This document shows, one piece after another, positions 1-5,402 of a DNA stretch of 5,402 bases. The stretch is taken from positions 1 to 5,402 of the forward strand of contig DMAP01000194.1 in the NCBI GenBank assembly GCA_003446975.1, given 5' to 3'. Below the pieces are notes generated by a model, which saw only the letters and a list, made by a program, of their open reading frames with translations, ran no database searches and was not told where the DNA came from. A program made the position numbers and the translations under genes. Source of the DNA: Clostridiales bacterium. Its GTDB lineage: Bacteria > Bacillota > Clostridia > Tissierellales > Dethiosulfatibacteraceae. Each line of letters starts with the position of its first letter. Within the stretch, counting starts at the first letter, position 1.

Positions 1-1046
1 ATTGTAGCACCTGCTGAGATAGTGTCCAGACCCATTTCATTGCACCAATAGTTTGCTTCTATAATGGCTTTAAGGTCACTGATGCCACAATCCGATCCAA
101 ATGCCCAAAGTGTTTCGTACTCCGGTCCGCCACCTTCTCCCGCTTCCATCTTGACATATCTGCCACAGGCGATAGGACATCTATAGCATGCTGTATTTTT
201 TATCAGATATTTTTCAGCTAAAGCTTCCCCACTAATTTCTTCTGCTTTTCCAAACTGGGACAGTAAGAAGTTATTGGTTGGCAAGCTCCCCAGTTCATTC
301 AAGATGTTGACCAAGACTGCCGTTCCATAGGTCGGCAACCCTTGACCTGTTACCCCATTTTCTTTTATCTTGGATAATTGTGACTTGTTGACTTCTTTAA
401 GTTTTGCATCGTCAAAAACTGCAGGCTTTCCAGATCCCTTAACCACAATGGCCTTCAGGTTTTTCGAACCCATGACAGCGCCTACACCAGATCTCCCGGC
501 AGCTCTGTCTTCGTCATTGATAACTGCTGCTATTTTAGACAGGTTCTCGCCTGCAGGTCCTATGGTCAGTACCTTAGCACCTTTGACATGCTTTTCTTCG
601 AGTTTTTTGGTGGTGACGGATACAGTTGTTCCCCACAGATCTTCTGCTGATAATAGCTCGACTTTGTCATCCTCTATGTTCAAGTAAACCGGCTCGTCAG
701 CTTTGTCTTCAAATATGATCAAATCGTATCCAGCGAATTTCAACTCAGCTCCCCATCTTCCACCCGAGTTGGATGAAGCGATTGTGCCTGACAGTGGAGA
801 CTTGGTAACGACCATGTATCTGCCTCCTGTCGCCACAGGATTGCCTGTCATCGGTCCGGTGACTATCAGAAGCTTGTTCTCAGGGCTTAATGCATCAACC
901 TGTGGATCAACCTCATCCATCATGATTTTTGTTCCCAGACCTCTACCACCTATATACTTTTTAGCCAGTTCTTCATTCAGCGTTTCTGTCTTTATCGTTT
1001 TTGCCTTCAAATTGACTCTTAAAATTTTTCCGTTATACCCATACAT
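1..1046 (-). CDS. aor: Aldehyde ferredoxin oxidoreductase (tungsten enzyme), N-terminal 348 residues, cut by window edge
   Basis: The frame is open from an ATG at 1046 to the left edge and gives 348 residues; the family is usually about 600-630, so some 260 C-terminal residues are missing. Enzymes of this family oxidise aldehydes to carboxylates in the cytoplasm, using a tungsto-bispterin cofactor and one [4Fe-4S] cluster, with ferredoxin as electron acceptor. Visible are the N-terminal MYGYNGKILRVNL start, GGRYMVVTKSPLSG (R76), NSGGRWGAELKFAGYD (N93), DRAAGRSGVGAVMGSKNLKA (R181) and the cluster ligands CYRCPIAC (C287, C290, C294). All lie within one residue of their positions in Pyrococcus furiosus AOR as I recall that sequence; the fourth cluster ligand would be beyond the edge. 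GGGAGG lies 7 nt before the ATG and supports this start. Aldehyde substrate preference cannot be read from this part. The gene follows a sigma54 activator gene and a consensus sigma54 promoter. Confidence 0.96.
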   Translation of the reverse strand, partial: MYGYNGKILRVNLKAKTIKTETLNEELAKKYIGGRGLGTKIMMDEVDPQVDALSPENKLLIVTGPMTGNPVATGGRYMVVTKSPLSGTIASSNSGGRWGAELKFAGYDLIIFEDKADEPVYLNIEDDKVELLSAEDLWGTTVSVTTKKLEEKHVKGAKVLTIGPAGENLSKIAAVINDEDRAAGRSGVGAVMGSKNLKAIVVKGSGKPAVFDDAKLKEVNKSQLSKIKENGVTGQGLPTYGTAVLVNILNELGSLPTNNFLLSQFGKAEEISGEALAEKYLIKNTACYRCPIACGRYVKMEAGEGGGPEYETLWAFGSDCGISDLKAIIEANYWCNEMGLDTISAGAT

Positions 1047-1081
1047 AAAAAAACCTCCCATAAGTTATTTAAAGGAGATAT

Positions 1082-1097
1082 TGCAAAATTTATGCCA
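1082..1097 (-). promoter_or_regulatory. Sigma54 (-24/-12) promoter of the AOR gene
   Basis: On the minus strand the sequence is TGGCATAAATTTTGCA. It matches the consensus TGGCAYRN4TTGCW at every specified base, with the GG and GC doublets correctly spaced. The predicted transcription start is about 12 nt beyond the GC, near 1071, which leaves a leader of about 25 nt before the AOR ATG at 1046 with its GGGAGG ribosome binding site. A complete sigma54 activator gene lies immediately upstream. No convincing sigma-A promoter was seen in the same gap, so AOR expression is probably strictly activator-dependent. Confidence 0.93.
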
Positions 1098-1130
1098 AAT
1101 TAAAGAATTCATCTTTATCGATGCACACTT

Positions 1131-1173
1131 GTATTGACAACACTTTCAGAAGTTAAGTCACGGTATGTCAATA
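1131..1173. promoter_or_regulatory. Candidate upstream activating sequence for the sigma54 activator (inverted half-sites)
   Basis: TATTGACA at 1132-1139 and TGTCAATA at 1166-1173 form a perfect 8-bp inverted repeat with a 26-bp spacer. They lie about 60-100 bp upstream of the predicted AOR transcription start, the usual distance for enhancer sites of sigma54 activators. The right half extends to GTATGTCAATA (1163-1173), and its first eight bases recur, on the opposite strand, in the palindrome at the activator's own start site (3146-3156). The assignment is an inference from position and shared sequence. The core also resembles a -35 hexamer, so chance similarity is possible. The rest of the 1098-1246 gap is AT-rich without a recognised element. 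Confidence 0.45.
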
Positions 1174-1246
1174 TAAAAAACAAATATTGCGTCAAAACGG
1201 ATCACTTTAAGCCAAATAAGCTGTTCCATTATGTAGCACTGTTCTG

Positions 1247-3130
1247 TTATGGCGCATTTATATTGTGTTTTTCTAGTTTTCTATATAATGTGTTTCTGCC
1301 AATCCCTAATATCTTCGCAGTTTTGGATATGTTTTCGTTGTTGTTTTTCAACACTTTGAGTATATGCGCTTTCTCTAGTTCATCTAGGGTGATGTCTTTT
1401 ACATTGTAATCTTTTCTACCGGTGGCAACCTCAAATTTATTGCCTGTCGTTAGAGGGACGCCTTCTGTATTGATGACTAGCTCTACAAAATTCTCCAATT
1501 CTCTGATGTTGCCTGGCCATTCATAATCCATCAACAATCTCATGTGTTCTTCCTTGATGATCACTTCTTTTTTATTGAGTCTTCTGGATTTCCTATCCAT
1601 GAAGTAGTCTATAAATAATGGTATGTCTATCTTCCTTTCTCTGAGTGGTGGCAGCCTGATCGGCAACACATTAAGCCTGTAGTAAAGGTCCTTCCTGAAA
1701 TTTCCTTTTTCTACCTCTTCCCTTAGATTTTTATTGGTTGCAGCAATTATTCTTACATCGATTGGAATTTCATCGGTTCCTCCAACCCTGCGAATCACGC
1801 CTTCCTCTATAACTCTGAGCAGTCTGGTTTGAAGCTCATAAGGCATTTCTCCTATTTCATCCAAGAACAAGGTTCCACCATCCGCCATCTCAAACTTGCC
1901 GATTTGCCCCCCCTGCTTCGCTCCTGTGAACGCCCCTTCCACATAGCCGAATAATTCCGCTTCGATAAGGTTTTTGGGTATGGCACCGCAGTTCAAAGCC
2001 ACAAAGGCCTCGTTTTTACGATTGCTATGGTTCTGTATGGATTGCGCGAAGATCTCCTTGCCTGTTCCGCTTTCACCCATCAATAAAACTGTCGATTTAG
2101 AGTCAGCGATCTTTTGTGCAAACTCAACTGTTTTTAAGAATCCCGGGTCTTGTCCTATCACTTTGTCAAACGTATAAACCGCTTTCGATCCGGTAACCTT
2201 GTTGGCTAATTTTCTCATTTTTTTTACGTCTCGGATCACAAATACCATTTCGTGTATTTCTTCCTTATGGTCTAAAATCGGATGGACACTCAAATTGACT
2301 TCGATTTTATTCATTTTGAGACGAACATAAACATCTTCTTGCATGATGCTTTCGTTATTTTTGATTGTTTCAACAATTTTGCCCCAATTGTTGATGATTT
2401 CCGATGCATTCATCTTGTATAGCTCTTTTGAAGTATAGCCAAGTATTGATTTTGTATGCTTATTGGCCAATTTTATATTGCCTTCAAAGTCAGCGGTGAA
2501 TATTGCTGAAGGCAGAGAGTTCATTATCGTTTCAATATAGATTTTGTTTGAAGCCAATTCTTCCCCATAGTAATTTGATATCAGCATATTTTCGATGGCT
2601 TTTGCTGCAGCGGCAACCATTCCCAGTGTATGGGAATTGACCAGTTCCTTGTCGCCTGTCAAATCAAGGCATCCTGTCAGTTTCCCCTCATGGTCTCTGA
2701 TAGGTGCACCGGAACATGTCCATTTGTGGAATATTTCAACATAATGCTCTTTTCCTGAAACCTGTAACGGTCTTCCTTCGTGCAAAGCAGTTCCCATGCC
2801 GTTTGTTCCGATATGCTCTTCTCCCATGAAGGCACCTGGCACCAATGCCGTTTCAAATGCCTTTTGCAGCATGTTGTCATTCCCGATAATATTTAATATG
2901 CAGCCTTCCTCATCATTGAGTATGACAATGAAATTTGATGATTTTACGAAGTCATAAAGCTGATTGATAAAAGGGTTGGCAACACAAATAAGCTCATGTT
3001 TTCGCTTGATGCGTTCACTGAGCTCCCGATCGTCCAGCACTCTTTTGCTCATTTTTTGACTCTTCATGATTCCGTATGTTTGACTTCTTTCATTGGATTC
3101 CTTTATAAAATCCCTATTATCCATGTCCAT
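1247..3130 (-). CDS. Sigma54-dependent transcriptional activator, AcoR-like (GAF-PAS-AAA+-Fis HTH), probable regulator of AOR
   Basis: This 627-residue bacterial enhancer-binding protein should use ATP to remodel RNA polymerase-sigma54 at the AOR promoter. Residues about 50-190 are a GAF-like sensor of the AcoR type, with NGMGTALHEGRPL, the conserved WTCSGAPI (C139) and GCLDLTG. Residues about 195-300 are a PAS domain (LPSAIFTADFEGNIKLAN). The AAA+ domain spans about 322-550: Walker A GESGTGKE (352-359), an intact GAFTGA sigma54-contact loop (399-404), Walker B LFLDEIGE (421-428), candidate arginine fingers R479 and R485, and WPGNIREL with sensor II R543. A Fis-type helix-turn-helix fills about 585-622 (ISKTAKILGIGRNTLYRKLE). 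No response-regulator receiver domain is present, so control is probably by a small ligand, not phosphorylation. The ATG at 3130 has AAGG 5 nt upstream; a second ATG at 3124 is less well spaced. The AOR gene begins 200 bp downstream on the same strand. The effector is unknown; an aldehyde or a related metabolite is a guess. Confidence 0.95.
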   Translation of the reverse strand: MDMDNRDFIKESNERSQTYGIMKSQKMSKRVLDDRELSERIKRKHELICVANPFINQLYDFVKSSNFIVILNDEEGCILNIIGNDNMLQKAFETALVPGAFMGEEHIGTNGMGTALHEGRPLQVSGKEHYVEIFHKWTCSGAPIRDHEGKLTGCLDLTGDKELVNSHTLGMVAAAAKAIENMLISNYYGEELASNKIYIETIMNSLPSAIFTADFEGNIKLANKHTKSILGYTSKELYKMNASEIINNWGKIVETIKNNESIMQEDVYVRLKMNKIEVNLSVHPILDHKEEIHEMVFVIRDVKKMRKLANKVTGSKAVYTFDKVIGQDPGFLKTVEFAQKIADSKSTVLLMGESGTGKEIFAQSIQNHSNRKNEAFVALNCGAIPKNLIEAELFGYVEGAFTGAKQGGQIGKFEMADGGTLFLDEIGEMPYELQTRLLRVIEEGVIRRVGGTDEIPIDVRIIAATNKNLREEVEKGNFRKDLYYRLNVLPIRLPPLRERKIDIPLFIDYFMDRKSRRLNKKEVIIKEEHMRLLMDYEWPGNIRELENFVELVINTEGVPLTTGNKFEVATGRKDYNVKDITLDELEKAHILKVLKNNNENISKTAKILGIGRNTLYRKLEKHNINAP

Positions 3131-3145
3131 CTATACCTTATATGC

Positions 3146-3156
3146 GTATGACATAC
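3146..3156. promoter_or_regulatory. Candidate operator of the sigma54 activator gene (11-bp palindrome)
   Basis: GTATG-A-CATAC is a perfect palindrome around one central base. It covers the predicted transcription start (about 3154) of the activator promoter at 3161-3189. Its TGACATAC half is identical to the minus strand of 1163-1170 in front of the AOR promoter. A protein bound here should block transcription, which fits autorepression by the activator. This is an inference: the site is short and binding has not been shown. Confidence 0.4.
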
Positions 3157-3160
3157 AATT

Positions 3161-3189
3161 AAAATATCAAATAAACGGGTCTTTGTCAA
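3161..3189 (-). promoter_or_regulatory. Sigma-A promoter of the sigma54 activator gene
   Basis: On the minus strand a perfect -35 TTGACA (3184-3189) is followed, after 17 nt, by -10 TATTTT (3161-3166, 4 of 6 consensus bases). The predicted start is near 3154, giving a leader of about 24 nt with AAGG 5 nt before the ATG at 3130. The activator can therefore be transcribed apart from the MarR/membrane-protein genes upstream. No clear terminator separates them, so read-through is also possible. Confidence 0.65.
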
Positions 3190-3244
3190 AATTTATCCAA
3201 AACGATTGCCCAAATCAATAAATTAAACATCCATCATATAACCC

Positions 3245-3745
3245 TTATTGATATTTCAACAGAAGCTGTATCACTTTGGTAATGACGGTAGGTAAAAAAA
3301 GAACAATACTGCTAATTCTGATGATATGCATAGTCGCTACAAGAGCGATGTCCGCACCAAGGAAATCACCTATTATAGCCATTTCTGTCAACCCTCCAGG
3401 TGCTGTCCCCAACATGGATGTTACCAAATCAATGTCAGTCACTTTATGAATAATCAGACCCAATACGATACAAAACACAAACATACCGACCACCATTATA
3501 AGTATTGGCACTATGTTGTTTTTCATCTGAAGCAGACTGGTTCTTGTAAAACTTAAACCGATATATCCTCCTACGACCATTTGCGCAGTCAATCTGAAAT
3601 TCAGGGGAATATACCCTTTTGAAAACACTATGTTATATATAGCAGAAGCCAGTATCGATCCGATCAACGCTCCTGCCGGTATCCTCAGCCTCAGTCCTAT
3701 TAACCCACCTGCAAAAGCCACTAGTAATGTCATAATCAAATTCAT
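3245..3745 (-). CDS. AbrB-family integral membrane protein, single-repeat form
   Basis: This 166-residue, very hydrophobic protein matches the membrane 'AbrB duplication' family (formerly annotated as ammonia monooxygenase). That family is unrelated to the Bacillus DNA-binding regulator AbrB, and its function is not established; transport is often assumed. The signature GTAPGGLTEMAIIGDFLGAD lies at 113-132, followed by the typical VATMHIIRI. About six membrane segments can be drawn, near 3-20, 23-42, 50-68, 78-99, 106-128 and 132-155. Many family members are about 350 residues with two such repeats; this gene holds one complete repeat with clean ends, so it is probably a natural half-size form that may dimerise, not a fragment. 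The ATG at 3745 has GAGGAGG 5 nt upstream. The gene starts 15 bp after the MarR stop codon, so the two are almost surely co-transcribed. Confidence 0.85.
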   Translation of the reverse strand: MNLIMTLLVAFAGGLIGLRLRIPAGALIGSILASAIYNIVFSKGYIPLNFRLTAQMVVGGYIGLSFTRTSLLQMKNNIVPILIMVVGMFVFCIVLGLIIHKVTDIDLVTSMLGTAPGGLTEMAIIGDFLGADIALVATMHIIRISSIVLFLPTVITKVIQLLLKYQ

Positions 3746-3760
3746 GATTTCCTCCTCTGT

Positions 3761-4204
3761 TTACTTTTTTACATCTTTCCATTCAGCATCTATATTCAAC
3801 CTGATTGCCTGCAGGTACCTCAAAATGGTCTCCTTCTCTTCCTCATCAAATATGTGCAGCCCTTTGATTGCCGTACTTTCAATCTTTTCCAGAAAAAAAG
3901 GATATATCTGAACCAGCTTATCTGTAGGATAGATTTCCCAGGATCGTTTGTCTGATACAGATTTCTCTTTTCTGATATATTTTTTATCTTCCAGTTTTCT
4001 TAGCGCTTTTGCAGTAGTCGTCTTGTCTGTTCTTAACATATATGAAAGATCCTCCTGGCTGATTCCCGGATTTTCCATTACTCTGATTAAAAAAGCATGT
4101 TGACCTCTGGTGAGATTGATTTCCTTAAACTCTTCATTTCTGATGGCAGTCACGCATCTAGATATCGTAACAATTTCTCTGAGTATTTTTCTATCGATTT
4201 TCAT
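3761..4204 (-). CDS. MarR-family transcriptional regulator
   Basis: This 147-residue protein has the MarR layout: N-terminal dimerisation helix, winged helix-turn-helix at about 33-95, and C-terminal dimerisation helices. The recognition region reads ISQEDLSYMLRTDKTTTAKALRKLEDKKYI, and the wing carries the family's D-x-R signature (SVSDKRSWEIYPT, D85 and R87). Such proteins usually bind palindromic DNA as dimers and are released by small ligands or oxidation. The ATG at 4204 has GAGGG 6 nt upstream; an ATG at 4208 is out of frame. A strong promoter and a long palindrome lie upstream, and an AbrB-family membrane protein gene follows by 15 bp. The likely role is autorepression and control of the membrane protein, possibly in response to its substrate. 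The ligand is unknown. Confidence 0.93.
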   Translation of the reverse strand: MKIDRKILREIVTISRCVTAIRNEEFKEINLTRGQHAFLIRVMENPGISQEDLSYMLRTDKTTTAKALRKLEDKKYIRKEKSVSDKRSWEIYPTDKLVQIYPFFLEKIESTAIKGLHIFDEEEKETILRYLQAIRLNIDAEWKDVKK

Positions 4205-4262
4205 CCATTTCCCTCAACTCGTCATGGTGTAGGTTGTCTATGTTGCTATTGGGTGTCGACAG

Positions 4263-4294
4263 TGTTATTTAGTTGACATTTCAACTAAATAACA
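4263..4294. promoter_or_regulatory. Probable MarR operator: perfect 14-bp inverted repeat with 4-bp spacer
   Basis: The left arm TGTTATTTAGTTGA (4263-4276) and right arm TCAACTAAATAACA (4281-4294) are exact reverse complements around the spacer CATT. The palindrome begins at the last base of the -10 box and covers the predicted transcription start (about 4287), a classic repressor position. Its size suits a MarR dimer, and the first gene of the transcript encodes a MarR protein. The transcribed part is only about one arm, so an RNA hairpin in the leader is unlikely to be the main function. Confidence 0.8.
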
Positions 4295-4322
4295 TTATAA
4301 TACAAATTTAAAAAGATTTCAA
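4294..4322 (-). promoter_or_regulatory. Sigma-A promoter of the marR-abrB-like unit
   Basis: On the minus strand, -35 TTGAAA (4317-4322, 5 of 6 consensus bases), a 17-nt spacer and a perfect -10 TATAAT (4294-4299) predict a strong promoter starting near 4287. The leader to the ATG at 4204 is about 83 nt; nothing recognisable was seen in it apart from the operator arm and a short TGTCGACA palindrome at 4254-4261. Such strength just upstream of a repressor palindrome suggests tight on/off control. Confidence 0.85.
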
Positions 4323-4341
4323 CAATTCTATATTTTTAGAT

Positions 4342-4413
4342 GATAGCACAAAAATTTGCGCAAGAATCCAACGACACAACATGGCGGATGTGCTGGCAAA
4401 TTTCCATGCTATC
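4342..4413 (-). repeat. Long interrupted inverted repeat downstream of the aminotransferase gene (possible RNA hairpin)
   Basis: GATAGCA (4342-4348) and AAATTTGC (4352-4359) are mirrored exactly by GCAAATTT (4396-4403) and TGCTATC (4407-4413), separated on both sides by three bases. In RNA from the minus strand these three positions become UGG opposite UUG, which can form three G-U wobble pairs, giving a continuous 18-bp stem around a 36-nt loop. In plus-strand RNA they cannot pair. This favours a role in the minus-strand transcript leaving the aminotransferase gene, as a 3'-end, stability or processing element. It is not a standard intrinsic terminator in that direction because no U-run follows; a T-rich run follows only on the plus strand. 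Confidence 0.6.
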
Positions 4414-4450
4414 TATTTTTCATATTTAGAGGCCCTTCATGATAAAATGA

Positions 4451-5402
4451 TCATACCAGTTTTTTATCAATCAGATACGCCTCGAATCTTTTCAGATTAT
4501 TTTCAAAGTCAGTCCGACCGTAACCCATTCTGAAGTAATTTCCCCGATATGAGTATATCTCCGATGGCAGGAGCAGTATGCCTGCTTCTTCAACCATCTC
4601 ATTGCAGAATTCATTGATTGAGAGATCCGATTTCATACAATGAAAAGCAATCGGTCCGCACATTGGCTTGTTATACTGAAACAAATCCCTATATTTTTCA
4701 AAAAAGATATCCGACAAATCCAGATTCTTTCTTATGATGCTCAAGTTTCTATCAAGTATTTTCTTTCCGTTCTTCAATGCGATTGTTGCCAAGTATTCAG
4801 AAGTACTGCTGTTGCATATGGTCGTATAGTGTTTGAATTTCGTCATCGCTTCCAGTATCTCTTTATCTTTGGTGGCTATCCACCCGATTCTGAGACCTGC
4901 CAACCCGTAAGCTTTGGACATGACTCCGAGAGATACGGCCCTATCGTACAAATCGACAAACCATTTTCTTTCAATCCCATCCAACTCAAGACCCTTATAA
5001 ACCTCATCAGAAAAAATATAAATCCCTGATTGATTAGCAATCTCAGCTATTTCAACCATTTGTTGGTTCGTTAAGGTATAACCCGTTGGATTGTTGGGCG
5101 TATTGATGCAGATCAGCTTTGTGTTGGGTTTTATCAGTTTTTTTAGCTGATCTATGTCGATAGTCCACTGATGTTGATCTTGAGTCAAGTACCAGCGGTC
5201 AATCTCGCAACCGATGGCATCAGCCACCTCAAATAGGGACTGGTAGGTAGGAAACATGGTAATCACATGGTCGCTTCTGTCTAACATCGCGTTCATGAAG
5301 TTGAAAATAGCTTCCTGCGCTCCAGAATGGGCAAGCACTTGATCAGGGTCAATGCTGTCATACAACTGTGCGATTTCATTCCTTAATGCCTGTCCTCCAG
5401 GT
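4451..5402 (-). CDS. PLP-dependent class I/II aminotransferase, C-terminal 316 residues, N-terminus outside window
   Basis: The frame runs open from the right edge to TGA at 4451-4453. A TTG at 5365 could serve as a start but is internal: the upstream codons read PGGQALRNEIAQLYDSI, typical aminotransferase sequence joined to VLAHSGAQEAIF, so the true start lies past 5402. Fold type I aminotransferases move amino groups between amino acids and 2-oxo acids in the cytoplasm. Visible are NTPNNPTGYTL (the conserved Asn), SDEVY (Asp that contacts the PLP ring nitrogen), SKAYGLAGLRIGW with the Schiff-base lysine at codon 4913-4915, and YFRMGYGR, whose first Arg should bind the substrate carboxylate. 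Roughly 60-80 N-terminal residues are probably missing. The substrate cannot be assigned. A link to the AOR pathway through oxo acids and aldehydes is possible, but separate promoters argue against one operon. Confidence 0.93.
   Translation of the reverse strand, partial: PGGQALRNEIAQLYDSIDPDQVLAHSGAQEAIFNFMNAMLDRSDHVITMFPTYQSLFEVADAIGCEIDRWYLTQDQHQWTIDIDQLKKLIKPNTKLICINTPNNPTGYTLTNQQMVEIAEIANQSGIYIFSDEVYKGLELDGIERKWFVDLYDRAVSLGVMSKAYGLAGLRIGWIATKDKEILEAMTKFKHYTTICNSSTSEYLATIALKNGKKILDRNLSIIRKNLDLSDIFFEKYRDLFQYNKPMCGPIAFHCMKSDLSINEFCNEMVEEAGILLLPSEIYSYRGNYFRMGYGRTDFENNLKRFEAYLIDKKLV

Noticed and set aside
370..1137. Two plus-strand open frames (370-687 and 703-1137)
   Set aside because: They lie mostly antisense to the AOR gene, whose minus-strand product matches its family throughout; their translations are low-complexity and resemble nothing known.
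1108..1145. Possible sigma-A promoter TTGTCA-17-TAAAGA for AOR on the minus strand
   Set aside because: The -10 box matches only three consensus bases, while the sigma54 promoter just downstream is a full match.
1169..1189. CAATAT...ATATTG hairpin with a T-run as terminator of the activator gene
   Set aside because: The stem is only six A/T-rich pairs, and the T-run lies in the loop and not after the stem.
1134..1409. Plus-strand open frame of 91 codons overlapping the activator 3' end
   Set aside because: It is antisense to the Fis helix-turn-helix region and to regulatory DNA, with no ribosome binding site or family match.
2677..2880. Minus-strand open frame inside the activator gene
   Set aside because: It is a frame-shifted shadow of the GAF domain coding region.
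3196..3225. Short GATT/AATC hairpin followed by TTTT after the membrane protein gene, as an intrinsic terminator
   Set aside because: The stem is four weak base pairs with a short T-run; it is too weak to call.
3630..3911. Plus-strand open frame across the membrane protein and MarR genes
   Set aside because: It is antisense to two well-supported genes and has no recognisable product.
5363..5365. TTG as the aminotransferase start codon
   Set aside because: The frame continues upstream to the window edge with conserved aminotransferase sequence, and a protein starting here would lack the N-terminal part of the fold.

Overview
The window reads as chromosomal DNA of an anaerobic, low-GC Gram-positive bacterium, probably a Clostridia or Tissierellia-type amino-acid fermenter. 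The evidence is the AT-rich intergenic DNA, strong purine-rich ribosome binding sites (for example GAGGAGG at 3751-3757), consensus sigma-A promoters, a tungsten-type aldehyde ferredoxin oxidoreductase (AOR) and an AcoR-like sigma54 activator. The species cannot be told from this window.

All five genes lie on the minus strand, so in transcription order they run from right to left. First is the 3' part of a PLP-dependent class I/II aminotransferase (4451-5402, N-terminus outside the window). A 246-bp intergenic region follows, with a long inverted repeat (4342-4413), a sigma-A promoter (4294-4322) and a 14-bp-arm palindrome just downstream of the -10 box (4263-4294). Next is a two-gene unit, a MarR-family regulator (3761-4204) followed 15 bp later by a one-repeat AbrB-family membrane protein (3245-3745). 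A 114-bp gap carries a second sigma-A promoter and a palindrome at the predicted start of transcription. Then come a 627-residue GAF-PAS-AAA+-Fis sigma54 activator (1247-3130), a 200-bp regulatory region, and the first 348 residues of the AOR (1-1046, C-terminus outside the window).

The clearest biology is the left half. The activator sits directly upstream of the AOR gene, and the gap between them holds a sigma54 promoter that matches TGGCAYRN4TTGCW at every specified position. Inverted TGTCAATA half-sites lie about 60-100 bp upstream of the predicted start. Part of that motif (GTATGTCA) recurs in the palindrome at the activator's own start site. The inference is a dedicated circuit: the activator senses a signal through its GAF and PAS domains and switches on aldehyde oxidation together with RNA polymerase-sigma54, possibly repressing itself as well. 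The right half looks like a separate, self-repressed MarR/membrane-protein unit. No transposon, phage, CRISPR, tRNA or rRNA sequence was seen.
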